DNA of 12,626 nt from CAMYJH01 sp041589735. GTDB lineage: Bacteria > Pseudomonadota > Gammaproteobacteria > HK1. Positions within the stretch are counted from its first letter, which is position 1. The number at the start of each line of letters is the position of its first letter. Shown piece after piece: positions 1 to 6,790 of the stretch. The position numbers were made by a program, and so were the translations under genes. Where the stretch lies: contig JBFHVA010000094.1 of NCBI GenBank assembly GCA_041589735.1, forward strand, positions 1 through 12,626, read 5' to 3'. A model generated the notes under the pieces. That model made no database searches, was not told where the DNA came from, and saw only the letters and a list, made by a program, of their open reading frames with translations.

Positions 1-3000
1 ATCCACGAGCGCGCTGAGGGCCTCTGCGGCTTGAGATCGATATCCCAGGGCCCAGGCAATCCGGGCCAGACTGCTTAGGCGTGCCGCCGGTCCAATTTCC
101 GAACCGGCCCCGGCCACAAGCTCGAACGCGGCTTCGAGACTCGCGAGCCGAGTCGTCGGCGCCGAGTTGACGTCAGCGGCAGCAACGAAATGGCCCAGCA
201 TGCGCATCCATTGAGTTTCGAATTTGGAGCGTTTGGAGCCGATACGGGATTTCCAGCCGTCGACCAGCGATCGGGCGTAGTCCCTGGATCCAAGATAATT
301 CCAGACCTCGGCTTCAGCGGCCTGGCGGGCGGTCGCCTGGTCAACGCCCTCCTCCGCCGCAAGGCCTCGCTGGTGGAGCGTATTTCGCCTCTCGCTCTCG
401 CATGCGAAAAGGTTCAGGGAGTAAGGATCGAGCGGTTGCGACAAGTCGACGGGTGCGAGAAGTCCGAGTCCCGGAACCAGCCGCAGGGGCTCGTACCCGA
501 GGTCCGAGAACTTGCGCACCAGATCAAGATCGATGTCCTGTCCACTTTTGATTTCGAACATGACCAGGGGTGATTCCTGGTCGAGGAAACGGCGACCGCC
601 ATCGATGATCTGCTTTTCCGCGCCCTCGGCGTCCAGCTTTACGAAGTCGACGGATTCGATTCCGCACTTATGGGCGAACTCGTCAAGCCTCAAAACCTTG
701 ACCAACTCGCCTCGTTGGAATTGCGAGGTGTCGTCCACTAGACGGTTACATTCGGAGCCGGCTTGGCTCGACAGCCTGAGCTCGCCGCTCTTGTCGCTCA
801 ACGCGTGTTCAAAAATCTCAACGTTGCCGAAATTGTTCAAAGCCACGTTCGCCCGCAGCCATCTGGCGGTGGTTGAGGCGGGCTCGACGCTGTATACCCG
901 CCCGTTGGGACCAACGCCTTGAGCCGCGAGCAGTGTGTAGACACCGAAGTTGGCACCAACGTCTAATACGCGCATTCCCGGGGACAGAAATTTACGCAAA
1001 AACGTGGTCTCGTCTTCGAACCAGTCCTCCTGTTCCAGCAGCACGTATGTGGTGAGCTGATCGAGATCGTCGGGCAATACCATGCGGCTACCGTTACGCG
1101 TCTCGAGATCGATCGCTCCGGCCACCTCGAGCGGCATTGAGATTTTTTCGTGCTCTTTAACATCAGCGTTCTGCCAGTGATCCCAGCAGCGAAGGTAGCT
1201 CGTCTCCATCGCCTCAACGAAGGACTGCGCGTCACACAGGGGCGAAGCCAGTATTCGACTCCTGAGCGTATCAACATAGGACTTGCGTTGTTCCTGGTCC
1301 GCCGCCAGCGTTATCGCCTTGCCGACATATTCATCCTCCGAGGCGGCCACCAGCTCGGGCAGTTGCAAAGAAGTGAGCAAGCTGGCACCCACCCGACCCG
1401 CGTGCGCCTTGCCCGCTAAGGTCACCACCGGAACGCCCATGTATAGCGCTTCGCAGGTGGTAGTGGTGCCGTTGTAGGGGAAGGTGTCCAGGGCGACGTC
1501 CACGCGCGCGTACAGAGCCAGGTGCTCCTCCACGGTCGCGGTGTGCCCGAGAAGCTCGATGCGATGCGACGAAATCCCGGCCGCCTCGAAGCACCTCTCG
1601 ACCCGCGCGCGCGTGCCGGAATCCACCAGCGGGGTGGCTTTGAGCAACAGCTTGGATCCGCGCGCGCCGTCGAGAATCCGGCACCAGCATTGGATTAGTT
1701 CTGGAGATACCTTCCGCAGTTCGTTGAAGGAACCGAAGGTGACTGTGCCGTCGCCCGGATCGAACGGCGCAACTTGTGGCGCGCTATGCGGCGGCCGGTA
1801 GCACAAGAAAGTATGAGGCAAGCGGACGAGCGTTTCCGAATACTCCCTTTCTGCCGCCTGGGGCGGATCGGCGATCCCGTCGGTCAGTCGGTAGTCTAAT
1901 TCGGGCAGGCCGGTGGTTGCCGGGTAACCAAGGTACGCAAGTTGGACCGGCGCCGGCTTCTGCGCGAACACCGGCAGCCGGTTGCCGGCGGTGTGGCCGG
2001 CCAGATCCACCAGCAAATCGATTTGGTCCTCACGTATGCGCTCTGCCAGCTTCTCATCGCTATTGGAGCTTACGTCGCGCCAGTGTTCGGTAAGCGCACG
2101 TAAGCGTTCAGTCACCGAGTCTGGTTTTGTGACGTCTGAATAACAATACACTTCGAATCGCCCGCGATCGTGCCCCTCGATGAGCGGTTCGATAAAATAG
2201 GCGACCGAATGCCGTCGGAAATCCGGGGACAAGTACCCTACCCGCAGTCGTCGCCCGTTCAATACATATTTTTCGTGTTTGATCGTCGCACGAGCCCGCT
2301 CGGGAGCCAGCGAACAACGAAAGCTCGAATGCAGTTCATTGACCAGACTGGAGTCACCCTGATGGCGATAGTTGGTTACGGCGATGAAGTTGGAAAGCGT
2401 TAACTTATTCAGGGAATCAATTTCCAGCGCTCTTTTGTAAGCATCGACCGACTCTTCGTGGCGGTTTTGAAGGTGATAGATTCCGCCAAGATTGTGCAAG
2501 GATGTTTCAAAATCGGGCTGAATGCGAACCGCTTGCTCTAATACTTTCGCTGCTTCCTCGTATTGTCCGTCGTCACTCAAAAGTATGCCGAGATTGTTGA
2601 GAGCACCTGGCTGGCGCGGCTCAGCATCGAGCGTGCGGCGATACCACGCAATAGCGTCTTTCCGCCGGCCGTTCTCAGCCGCCGTTTCAGCAAGCCGCCT
2701 CCAGGCCAGCGCATTGCCTGGATTCTGCTCCGCAACCGTTCGAAATTCTTCCATCGCGGCAACCGAGTTTCCGCTCAGATGCAATGCGTCAGCGAGCTGC
2801 ATTCGTAACTCGTGGTCCTGCGGCGATCTGTCGAGGGCCTGGCGAAAACACTCCGCAGAGTTTCTAGGGTCACCCAGTCGGACGTGGAGATTGGCGAGGT
2901 TGCGGTAGGCTACAGGCGACGATGGATTGTTTTTCACAGCGCATTCCAGCGAATGCCGCGCCTTGTCGTATCGACCGGTCTCGAGCCAGGCCGCACCCAG

Positions 3001-3525
3001 GTCGTTGAGCGCGTCAGCGTTAGTACTATCGAGTTCGATGGTGCGCTGAAGATGAACGATTGCTTTCCCGATATCGCCACTCTTCAAATGCAGCCTGGCG
3101 AGACCAAAATGAAGCGCGGCCCTGCTGGGATCAAGTCTGAGCGCAGTCTCGAGCAAGCGCTTTGCTTCATCCGGACTACCCATGAGTCGCCGTACGTCGG
3201 CCAGATCGGCGAGGATATCTACGTCATCGGGCAGCAGGGAACGTGCGCGTCGAAGAAACGCTTCTGCCTCGCCGAACGCTTCACGCTCTCCGTGAACCCG
3301 GCCGAGCAGATGGAGTCCCGGAACAAAATCCGGATCCTTAGCGAGAATCGTCCGATAGATCTTTTCAGCTCCGTCTAGGTCGCCCTGCGTATGCCGGGTC
3401 ACAGCTTCGCGAAACAACGGGGTAACCGAATCGTGTCCTGGATTATTCCGGCCGCGCACGGCCGCCGGCCGATCAGTCGGAGGTCCGCCGCCCAGGGATT
3501 GTCTCAACCAGCGGAGTAAACGCAT
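1..3525 (-). CDS. TPR / O-GlcNAc transferase (SPINDLY-type) / FkbM methyltransferase fusion protein, 3' end outside window
   Basis: One frame stays open from ATG at 3525 to the left edge (1175 codons, no stop seen). Residues about 36-376 form roughly ten 34-residue TPR units. Residues about 416-785 match the bacterial OGT/SPINDLY catalytic domain (GT41): VGYLSPDFRRHS with His439 where human OGT has its conserved His, DLLVDLAGHTAGN, DTFPYNGTTTTCEAL (from 680), and HAGRVGASLL (from 708) at the nucleotide-sugar site. Residues about 830-1025 are an FkbM-type SAM methyltransferase: VLDVGANFG (853-861), acidic Glu881 after the next strand, and KLDAEGAE (963-970). About 145 further residues, helical-looking and rich in Ala and Glu, continue out of the window. 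No signal peptide or membrane segment is seen. The family transfers a sugar to Ser/Thr of protein acceptors recognised by the TPRs. That the methyltransferase acts on the same product is inference. No Shine-Dalgarno precedes ATG 3525, and an in-frame TGA lies at 3565-3563, so the start is confined to this area. Confidence 0.9.
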   Translation of the reverse strand, partial: MRLLRWLRQSLGGGPPTDRPAAVRGRNNPGHDSVTPLFREAVTRHTQGDLDGAEKIYRTILAKDPDFVPGLHLLGRVHGEREAFGEAEAFLRRARSLLPDDVDILADLADVRRLMGSPDEAKRLLETALRLDPSRAALHFGLARLHLKSGDIGKAIVHLQRTIELDSTNADALNDLGAAWLETGRYDKARHSLECAVKNNPSSPVAYRNLANLHVRLGDPRNSAECFRQALDRSPQDHELRMQLADALHLSGNSVAAMEEFRTVAEQNPGNALAWRRLAETAAENGRRKDAIAWYRRTLDAEPRQPGALNNLGILLSDDGQYEEAAKVLEQAVRIQPDFETSLHNLGGIYHLQNRHEESVDAYKRALEIDSLNKLTLSNFIAVTNYRHQGDSSLVNELHSSFRCSLAPERARATIKHEKYVLNGRRLRVGYLSPDFRRHSVAYFIEPLIEGHDRGRFEVYCYSDVTKPDSVTERLRALTEHWRDVSSNSDEKLAERIREDQIDLLVDLAGHTAGNRLPVFAQKPAPVQLAYLGYPATTGLPELDYRLTDGIADPPQAAEREYSETLVRLPHTFLCYRPPHSAPQVAPFDPGDGTVTFGSFNELRKVSPELIQCWCRILDGARGSKLLLKATPLVDSGTRARVERCFEAAGISSHRIELLGHTATVEEHLALYARVDVALDTFPYNGTTTTCEALYMGVPVVTLAGKAHAGRVGASLLTSLQLPELVAASEDEYVGKAITLAADQEQRKSYVDTLRSRILASPLCDAQSFVEAMETSYLRCWDHWQNADVKEHEKISMPLEVAGAIDLETRNGSRMVLPDDLDQLTTYVLLEQEDWFEDETTFLRKFLSPGMRVLDVGANFGVYTLLAAQGVGPNGRVYSVEPASTTARWLRANVALNNFGNVEIFEHALSDKSGELRLSSQAGSECNRLVDDTSQFQRGELVKVLRLDEFAHKCGIESVDFVKLDAEGAEKQIIDGGRRFLDQESPLVMFEIKSGQDIDLDLVRKFSDLGYEPLRLVPGLGLLAPVDLSQPLDPYSLNLFACESERRNTLHQRGLAAEEGVDQATARQAAEAEVWNYLGSRDYARSLVDGWKSRIGSKRSKFETQWMRMLGHFVAAADVNSAPTTRLASLEAAFELVAGAGSEIGPAARLSSLARIAWALGYRSQAAEALSALVD

Positions 3526-3797
3526 CAAAGGAATATAGATGACTGTGCGGAAATTCCGATTGCTTCAGTGCAAGCGGCATCCCCTCCCCCTCACGTTGTG
3601 GGGAGCGCACCCCACTTTCCATGGTCGCAGACAGGAGGGTAAGCCAAAGAGCGTATGGAGAAATACAGTCACTGAACGCGCCAAGCGCTTTGGTACGTTA
3701 GCCCTGCAAAGAAACCATCGGTTAGACAGGAACCCAGAATGCTTAGGTAGATAGCGTTGCCAAAATGAGTACGTAAGAAAACCGTAACCTAATCGAG
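3526..3797. other. Intergenic region with short dyads, no recognised gene
   Basis: This 272-bp gap separates the fusion gene from the small leftward gene. It must carry the promoter of the fusion gene if that gene is transcribed separately, but I see no convincing -35/-10 pair on the minus strand. It holds a 5-bp-arm dyad CGGAA-A-TTCCG (3548-3558), a 6-bp perfect stem GTGGGG/CCCCAC with a 6-nt loop (3598-3615), and an imperfect dyad around AAGCGCTT (3681-3693). None is followed by a T-tract on either strand, so none is a canonical terminator. The GC content appears lower than in the flanking pil and clp genes. No tRNA cloverleaf was recognised. A 71-codon frame at 3539-3754 on the plus strand does not look like protein. 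Confidence 0.5.
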
Positions 3798-4106
3798 TTA
3801 TTTCCGGTTGAGGCTCAAAATGAGCCCTTTTGTTGCCTCATCAACGAAGGCTTCCCTGTAGCCGAGCTCCTTGAGTTCCCATTTGAACGTGTTCCCAAGT
3901 CGAGCTTTTCCATAAATTCCGAGCTTGTTTTCGGCCTGGAAGTCGGCAGCCTTGTGGTAGATTTTGTCAAGCGCCTTGCCCAGCTGCCTTTTGGTCTTTT
4001 TATTCAAGGGTCGGTCCTCGTACCCCACTTCGTATTGACGGGCCAGCTCGTGGGCAAGCGACTTAGAAAATTCGTCCAGATGCTTATTGCTCGTCTTGTT
4101 GAACAT
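3798..4106 (-). CDS. Conserved-looking hypothetical protein, 102 aa
   Basis: I do not recognise a named family. The product is small, soluble and strongly charged, with many Lys and Glu residues, no signal peptide, no membrane segment and no Cys. The N-terminal half (residues about 7-55) looks helical, and the centre contains the glycine-spaced stretch LGIYGKARLGNTFKWELKELGY (split here into LGIYGKARLGNTF and KWELKELGY). It ends with an amphipathic helix and SLNRK. Sequence texture and codon use look like a real protein rather than an antisense shadow, and no other gene competes for the space. ATG 4106 is the only upstream start, because an in-frame TAG lies at 4145-4143 and no ATG, GTG or TTG falls between. 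No good Shine-Dalgarno is present. It lies 41 nt downstream of the bamD stop on the same strand, so co-transcription with bamD is likely. Its function is unknown. Confidence 0.65.
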   Translation of the reverse strand: MFNKTSNKHLDEFSKSLAHELARQYEVGYEDRPLNKKTKRQLGKALDKIYHKAADFQAENKLGIYGKARLGNTFKWELKELGYREAFVDEATKGLILSLNRK

Positions 4107-4147
4107 GATAAGGATCGCTGCTCGAAAAACTCCAGGGCAAAGCTACA

Positions 4148-4939
4148 TTACCTGCGATTCAGGGCATCGATTTCCGCAAGTCCCTCGTAACTCGGATAAT
4201 TCAAACGCAGCACGCGAACGCTGTCAGACGCGAGTTCATTCAGCCCCATGACGGTGTATGCCTTGGCCATGACCGCGAGCGCCTCGGGCACAGCGGGCGT
4301 TCGCTGGAAATTCTCCACTACGTAGCGCGCGCGGTTGGCGGCCGCGACGTAAGCCCCGCGGCGCATGTAGTAGTTGGCTATGTGAATTTCGTGTTGCGCT
4401 AGCATGTTCTTAAGGTAGACCATGCGCTGAGACGCGTCCTCTGCGTACTTGCTGTTCGGGAAGCGGCGAACGAGTTCCGAGAAGGCTTCGAATGATTCGC
4501 GGGCTGCGCCCGGGTCACGAAGTGACATGTCCCGGGGGAAAAAGCGGTCGAAAAAGCTTCGTCCCTGCGTAAAGTGGATCAGTCCCTTCAAGTAGTGCGC
4601 GTAGTCGACGTTTGGATGTCTGGGATGAAGCTTGATGAATCGGTCGGTAGCTGCAATTGCTGACGCCGGCTCGTCAAACTTATAGTACGCGTAAGCGATG
4701 TCGAGCTGCGCCTGCTGGGCTAATCTGCCGAATGGAAAACGCGACTCCAGCTTTTGATAGTAGTCTATGGCCGTTTCGTAGTCTCCGTTATCCATGTTCA
4801 GCTTCGCCTCTTCATACAGGCGTTCGGCCGACCAGTCACGCGTCTTGTCCTGCTCCTTGCCCCAAGACGCACAACCGGCGATGAGAGTGAGCGACAGTAC
4901 GAGTGCAGTTAAATCGCGAATTATAATCATGGTTTTCAT
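4148..4939 (-). CDS. bamD: Outer membrane protein assembly lipoprotein BamD
   Basis: BamD is the essential lipoprotein of the BAM complex that inserts beta-barrel proteins into the outer membrane; it contacts BamA from the periplasmic side. The product is 263 aa (E. coli 245). It begins with a lipoprotein signal: Lys2/Arg8, a hydrophobic core, and the lipobox I-A-G-C with Cys23 as the lipidation site. The residues after Cys are Ala-Ser, not Asp, which fits outer-membrane sorting. The rest is a run of five TPR-like repeats, including SAERLYEEAKLNMDNGDYE, FRxPFGR-like LESRFPFGRLAQQAQ, and the RRFPNSKYAEDASQRM segment typical of the family. I chose ATG 4939; ATG 4930 (MIIIRD...) is an equally possible start, and neither has a clear Shine-Dalgarno. 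The frame extends upstream to 5446, but that part overlaps rluD and is rejected. It is divergent from rluD with a 45-bp gap, as in E. coli. Confidence 0.93.
   Translation of the reverse strand: MKTMIIIRDLTALVLSLTLIAGCASWGKEQDKTRDWSAERLYEEAKLNMDNGDYETAIDYYQKLESRFPFGRLAQQAQLDIAYAYYKFDEPASAIAATDRFIKLHPRHPNVDYAHYLKGLIHFTQGRSFFDRFFPRDMSLRDPGAARESFEAFSELVRRFPNSKYAEDASQRMVYLKNMLAQHEIHIANYYMRRGAYVAAANRARYVVENFQRTPAVPEALAVMAKAYTVMGLNELASDSVRVLRLNYPSYEGLAEIDALNRR
4922..4927 (+). promoter_or_regulatory. Possible -10 element (TATAAT) for rluD
   Basis: A perfect TATAAT hexamer on the plus strand lies 58 bp before the rluD start. It overlaps the signal-peptide codons of divergent bamD (Met-Ile-Ile-Ile). 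No good -35 hexamer sits 16-18 bp upstream and there is no extended -10 TG. The motif is inside the 8-bp palindrome ATTATAAT, so it could equally be a by-product of Ile codons. The call rests on position and the hexamer only. Confidence 0.3.
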
Positions 4940-4984
4940 CCGAGCTAGAGTAATCCAGAAGCCGTCCCTCGGCAAAGACATGCC

Positions 4985-5938
4985 ATGAGCGATCGAACTC
5001 ACCTTGTCGCGACCATTCCCGAAGCCCTCGCGGGCGCGCGCGTGGACCAGGCCCTGGCGCAACTTTTTCCGCAATACTCCCGCAGCCGCATCCAGCAGTG
5101 GATTCGATCCGGGCACGCGATTCTGGACGGTCGGCGACGCAAGCAAAAGGATCTCGTTGACGGAGGTGAACGGGTGGAAATTGAGGTCCATGTTGAGCCC
5201 GACGATCGCTGGGCCGCTCAGCCTATCGATATCAACGTCGTTTACGAGGACGAGAATCTGATTGTGGTGAACAAACCCGCCGGCCTGGTGGTCCACCCCG
5301 GCGCCGGCAATCCCGCCGGCACGCTGGTCAACGCGCTGATTCATCACTACCCCGCCCTGGCCAAGGTGCCGCGCGCCGGTATCGTGCACCGGCTGGACAA
5401 GGACACCTCGGGCCTGATTCTGGTGGCCAAGGATCTGTCGGCCCATCAGCGCCTGGTCAAACTAATCGCTGAACGCGCCGTCAGGCGCGAATACGAGGCC
5501 GTGGTGCTCGGGCACCTGATCAGCGGCGGTCGGCTGGACGGTGCGATAGGCCGGCATCCGCTGAAACGCACGCGGATGGCCGTAGTGCCTGCAGGCCGTA
5601 AGGCGACGACCCATTTGCGCGTCATCCGCCGCTACCCCGGCCTCACTCATTTAAGAGTGCAGCTTGAAACCGGACGTACCCATCAAATCCGCGTGCACCT
5701 GGCTCACGCCGGGCATCCGGTGGTCGGAGACCGAAGCTACGGGGGCTACGGCAAATCGCCGCCGGGAGCCGGCCCCGTGCTGAAGGAGGCGGTCCGACGC
5801 TTCCCCCGCCAGGCGCTTCACGCCGTCAAGCTGACCGTTCCGGGCTTCGGCGACGAAGCCGGCATCGGCTTCAGCGCGCCGCTGCCGGCGGACATGGCGC
5901 AACTGCTCGAGCTCGCCCGGTCGGCGTCCGAACCATGA
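4985..5938 (+). CDS. rluD: 23S rRNA pseudouridine synthase RluD
   Basis: RluD isomerises uridines in helix 69 of 23S rRNA (positions 1911, 1915 and 1917 in E. coli), late in large-subunit maturation. The 317-aa product has an N-terminal S4 RNA-binding domain (residues about 18-75, with RVDQALAQLFPQYSRSRIQ and an Ile-Leu-Asp-Gly turn). The RluA-type catalytic domain follows, with NKPAGLVVHPG and the signature HRLDKDTSGL at 135-144. Asp138 is the catalytic aspartate (E. coli Asp139). Later motifs GRTHQIRVHLAHAGHPVVGD are typical of the family. Length fits the family (E. coli 326). ATG 4985 is preferred because an ATG at 4980 meets a stop after two codons. No strong Shine-Dalgarno is visible. 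The last codon overlaps the pgeF start by ATGA, which points to translational coupling. Confidence 0.95.
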   Translation: MSDRTHLVATIPEALAGARVDQALAQLFPQYSRSRIQQWIRSGHAILDGRRRKQKDLVDGGERVEIEVHVEPDDRWAAQPIDINVVYEDENLIVVNKPAGLVVHPGAGNPAGTLVNALIHHYPALAKVPRAGIVHRLDKDTSGLILVAKDLSAHQRLVKLIAERAVRREYEAVVLGHLISGGRLDGAIGRHPLKRTRMAVVPAGRKATTHLRVIRRYPGLTHLRVQLETGRTHQIRVHLAHAGHPVVGDRSYGGYGKSPPGAGPVLKEAVRRFPRQALHAVKLTVPGFGDEAGIGFSAPLPADMAQLLELARSASEP

Positions 5939-6711
5939 ACGCCCAAACGACGGGCGGCTATCCCGGTCCAGAGCCTCTGGCGCCGATCGTCCCCGACTGG
6001 CCGGCACCGGCCCACGTGTGCGCCTATTCCACCACTCGCCTGGGCGGAGTGAGCGCTCCCCCCTTCGACAGCCTCAATCTGTCTTTTTCAAGCGGTGACA
6101 AGCCGGAATGTGTGAAGCAAAACCGGGCGCGGGTAATGTCGGCACTGGGTCTTCCCGAAGCCCCCCGCTGGTTGAAGCAGGTTCACGGAGTCCGGGTGGT
6201 TGACGCGGACCTGGCCGTTCATCACCCGCAAGCCGATGCGTCCACCTCGAATCGACCGGGTGAGGTCCTGGCAGTGATGACGGCCGATTGTATTCCGGTT
6301 CTGATCTGTGACCAGCTCGGCCGCCGGGTAGCAGCAGCCCACGCGGGCTGGCGAGGACTTGCCGCAGGGGTGCTTGAAGCCACTATCGACGCTATGGAAT
6401 GTAATACGTCGGAGTTGCTGGCGTGGCTCGGCCCGGGCATCGGCCCGCAGGCCTTCGAAGTGGGACCGGAAGTGTGTGAAGCCTTTCTGGCAGCAGATCC
6501 CGGCGCCGCGGCAGCGTTTCGGCCGGGAACCGGAGACCGTCTGCTGGCCGATCTCTACCAGCTTGCCCGCCGACGGCTCGAGCGCGCGGGCGTAGATGCG
6601 GTGTTCGGCGCAGAGCACTGCAGCTATAGCGACCCGTCGCGGTTTTTTTCCTACCGGCGCGAGGGCAAGCGAAGCGGGCGCATGGGAAGCTTTATCTGGC
6701 TTGAAGATTGA
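5935..6711 (+). CDS. pgeF: Peptidoglycan editing factor PgeF (YfiH, multicopper polyphenol oxidoreductase family)
   Basis: In E. coli, PgeF (YfiH) prevents L-Ser misincorporation into the peptidoglycan stem peptide; relatives in this family act as purine nucleoside phosphorylases/deaminases. The 258-aa product carries the three metal/active-site residues of the family at matching spacing: His84 in KQVHG, Cys119 in TADCIPV, and His136 in AAHAGWRG (E. coli His71, Cys107, His124). Other family landmarks are TTRLGGVS, SLNLSFSSGD, WLGPGIGP, and the C-terminal FFSYRRE-GRMGSFIWL region. It is cytoplasmic, with no signal peptide. The start ATG overlaps the rluD stop (ATGA at 5935-5938), so it needs no Shine-Dalgarno of its own and none is seen. 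Order rluD-pgeF-clpB equals the E. coli order. Confidence 0.93.
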   Translation: MNAQTTGGYPGPEPLAPIVPDWPAPAHVCAYSTTRLGGVSAPPFDSLNLSFSSGDKPECVKQNRARVMSALGLPEAPRWLKQVHGVRVVDADLAVHHPQADASTSNRPGEVLAVMTADCIPVLICDQLGRRVAAAHAGWRGLAAGVLEATIDAMECNTSELLAWLGPGIGPQAFEVGPEVCEAFLAADPGAAAAFRPGTGDRLLADLYQLARRRLERAGVDAVFGAEHCSYSDPSRFFSYRREGKRSGRMGSFIWLED

Positions 6712-6724
6712 AACGAGAGGCCAG

Positions 6725-6753
6725 CTTGATTTGTACCGGTACGCCCGCATCTA
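6725..6753 (+). promoter_or_regulatory. Probable sigma-32 (RpoH) heat-shock promoter of clpB
   Basis: The -35-like CTTGATT (6725-6731) and -10-like CCCGCATCTA (6744-6753) are separated by 12 bp, close to the E. coli sigma-32 consensus CTTGAAA / CCCCATNT with an 11-16 bp spacer. The predicted start of transcription near 6758-6761 leaves a leader of about 30 nt before the clpB ATG. The spacer contains the perfect palindrome GTACCGGTAC (6733-6742). clpB is a classic RpoH target, so context and sequence agree. Confidence 0.7.
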
Positions 6754-6790
6754 AAAGGTATTCGACTGCTACCTCGAGGGAGCCCTATCC

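Noticed and set aside
1331..1690. Minus-strand 119-codon frame overlapping the OGT region
   Set aside because: It is a different reading frame from the OGT motifs (DTFPYNG, HAGRVGASLL), which lie in the long frame.
2812..3378. 188-codon frame on the plus strand within the fusion gene
   Set aside because: The minus-strand TPR sequence is clearly the real product; the plus-strand translation has no protein-like features.
3598..3615. GTGGGG/CCCCAC stem considered as terminator of the bamD-small-gene transcript
   Set aside because: There is no T-tract on the transcribed strand and it lies about 180 nt after the small gene's stop.
3539..3754. 71-codon plus-strand frame in the 3526-3797 gap, with AAGGA about 8 nt upstream
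   Set aside because: The Shine-Dalgarno-like match is suggestive, but composition is irregular (many Arg, Pro and His), no domain is seen, and the frame could be chance in a non-coding stretch.
4940..5446. Leftward extension of the bamD frame up to an ATG at 5446
   Set aside because: It would lie antisense inside rluD, and the lipoprotein signal peptide fixes the true start at 4939 or 4930.
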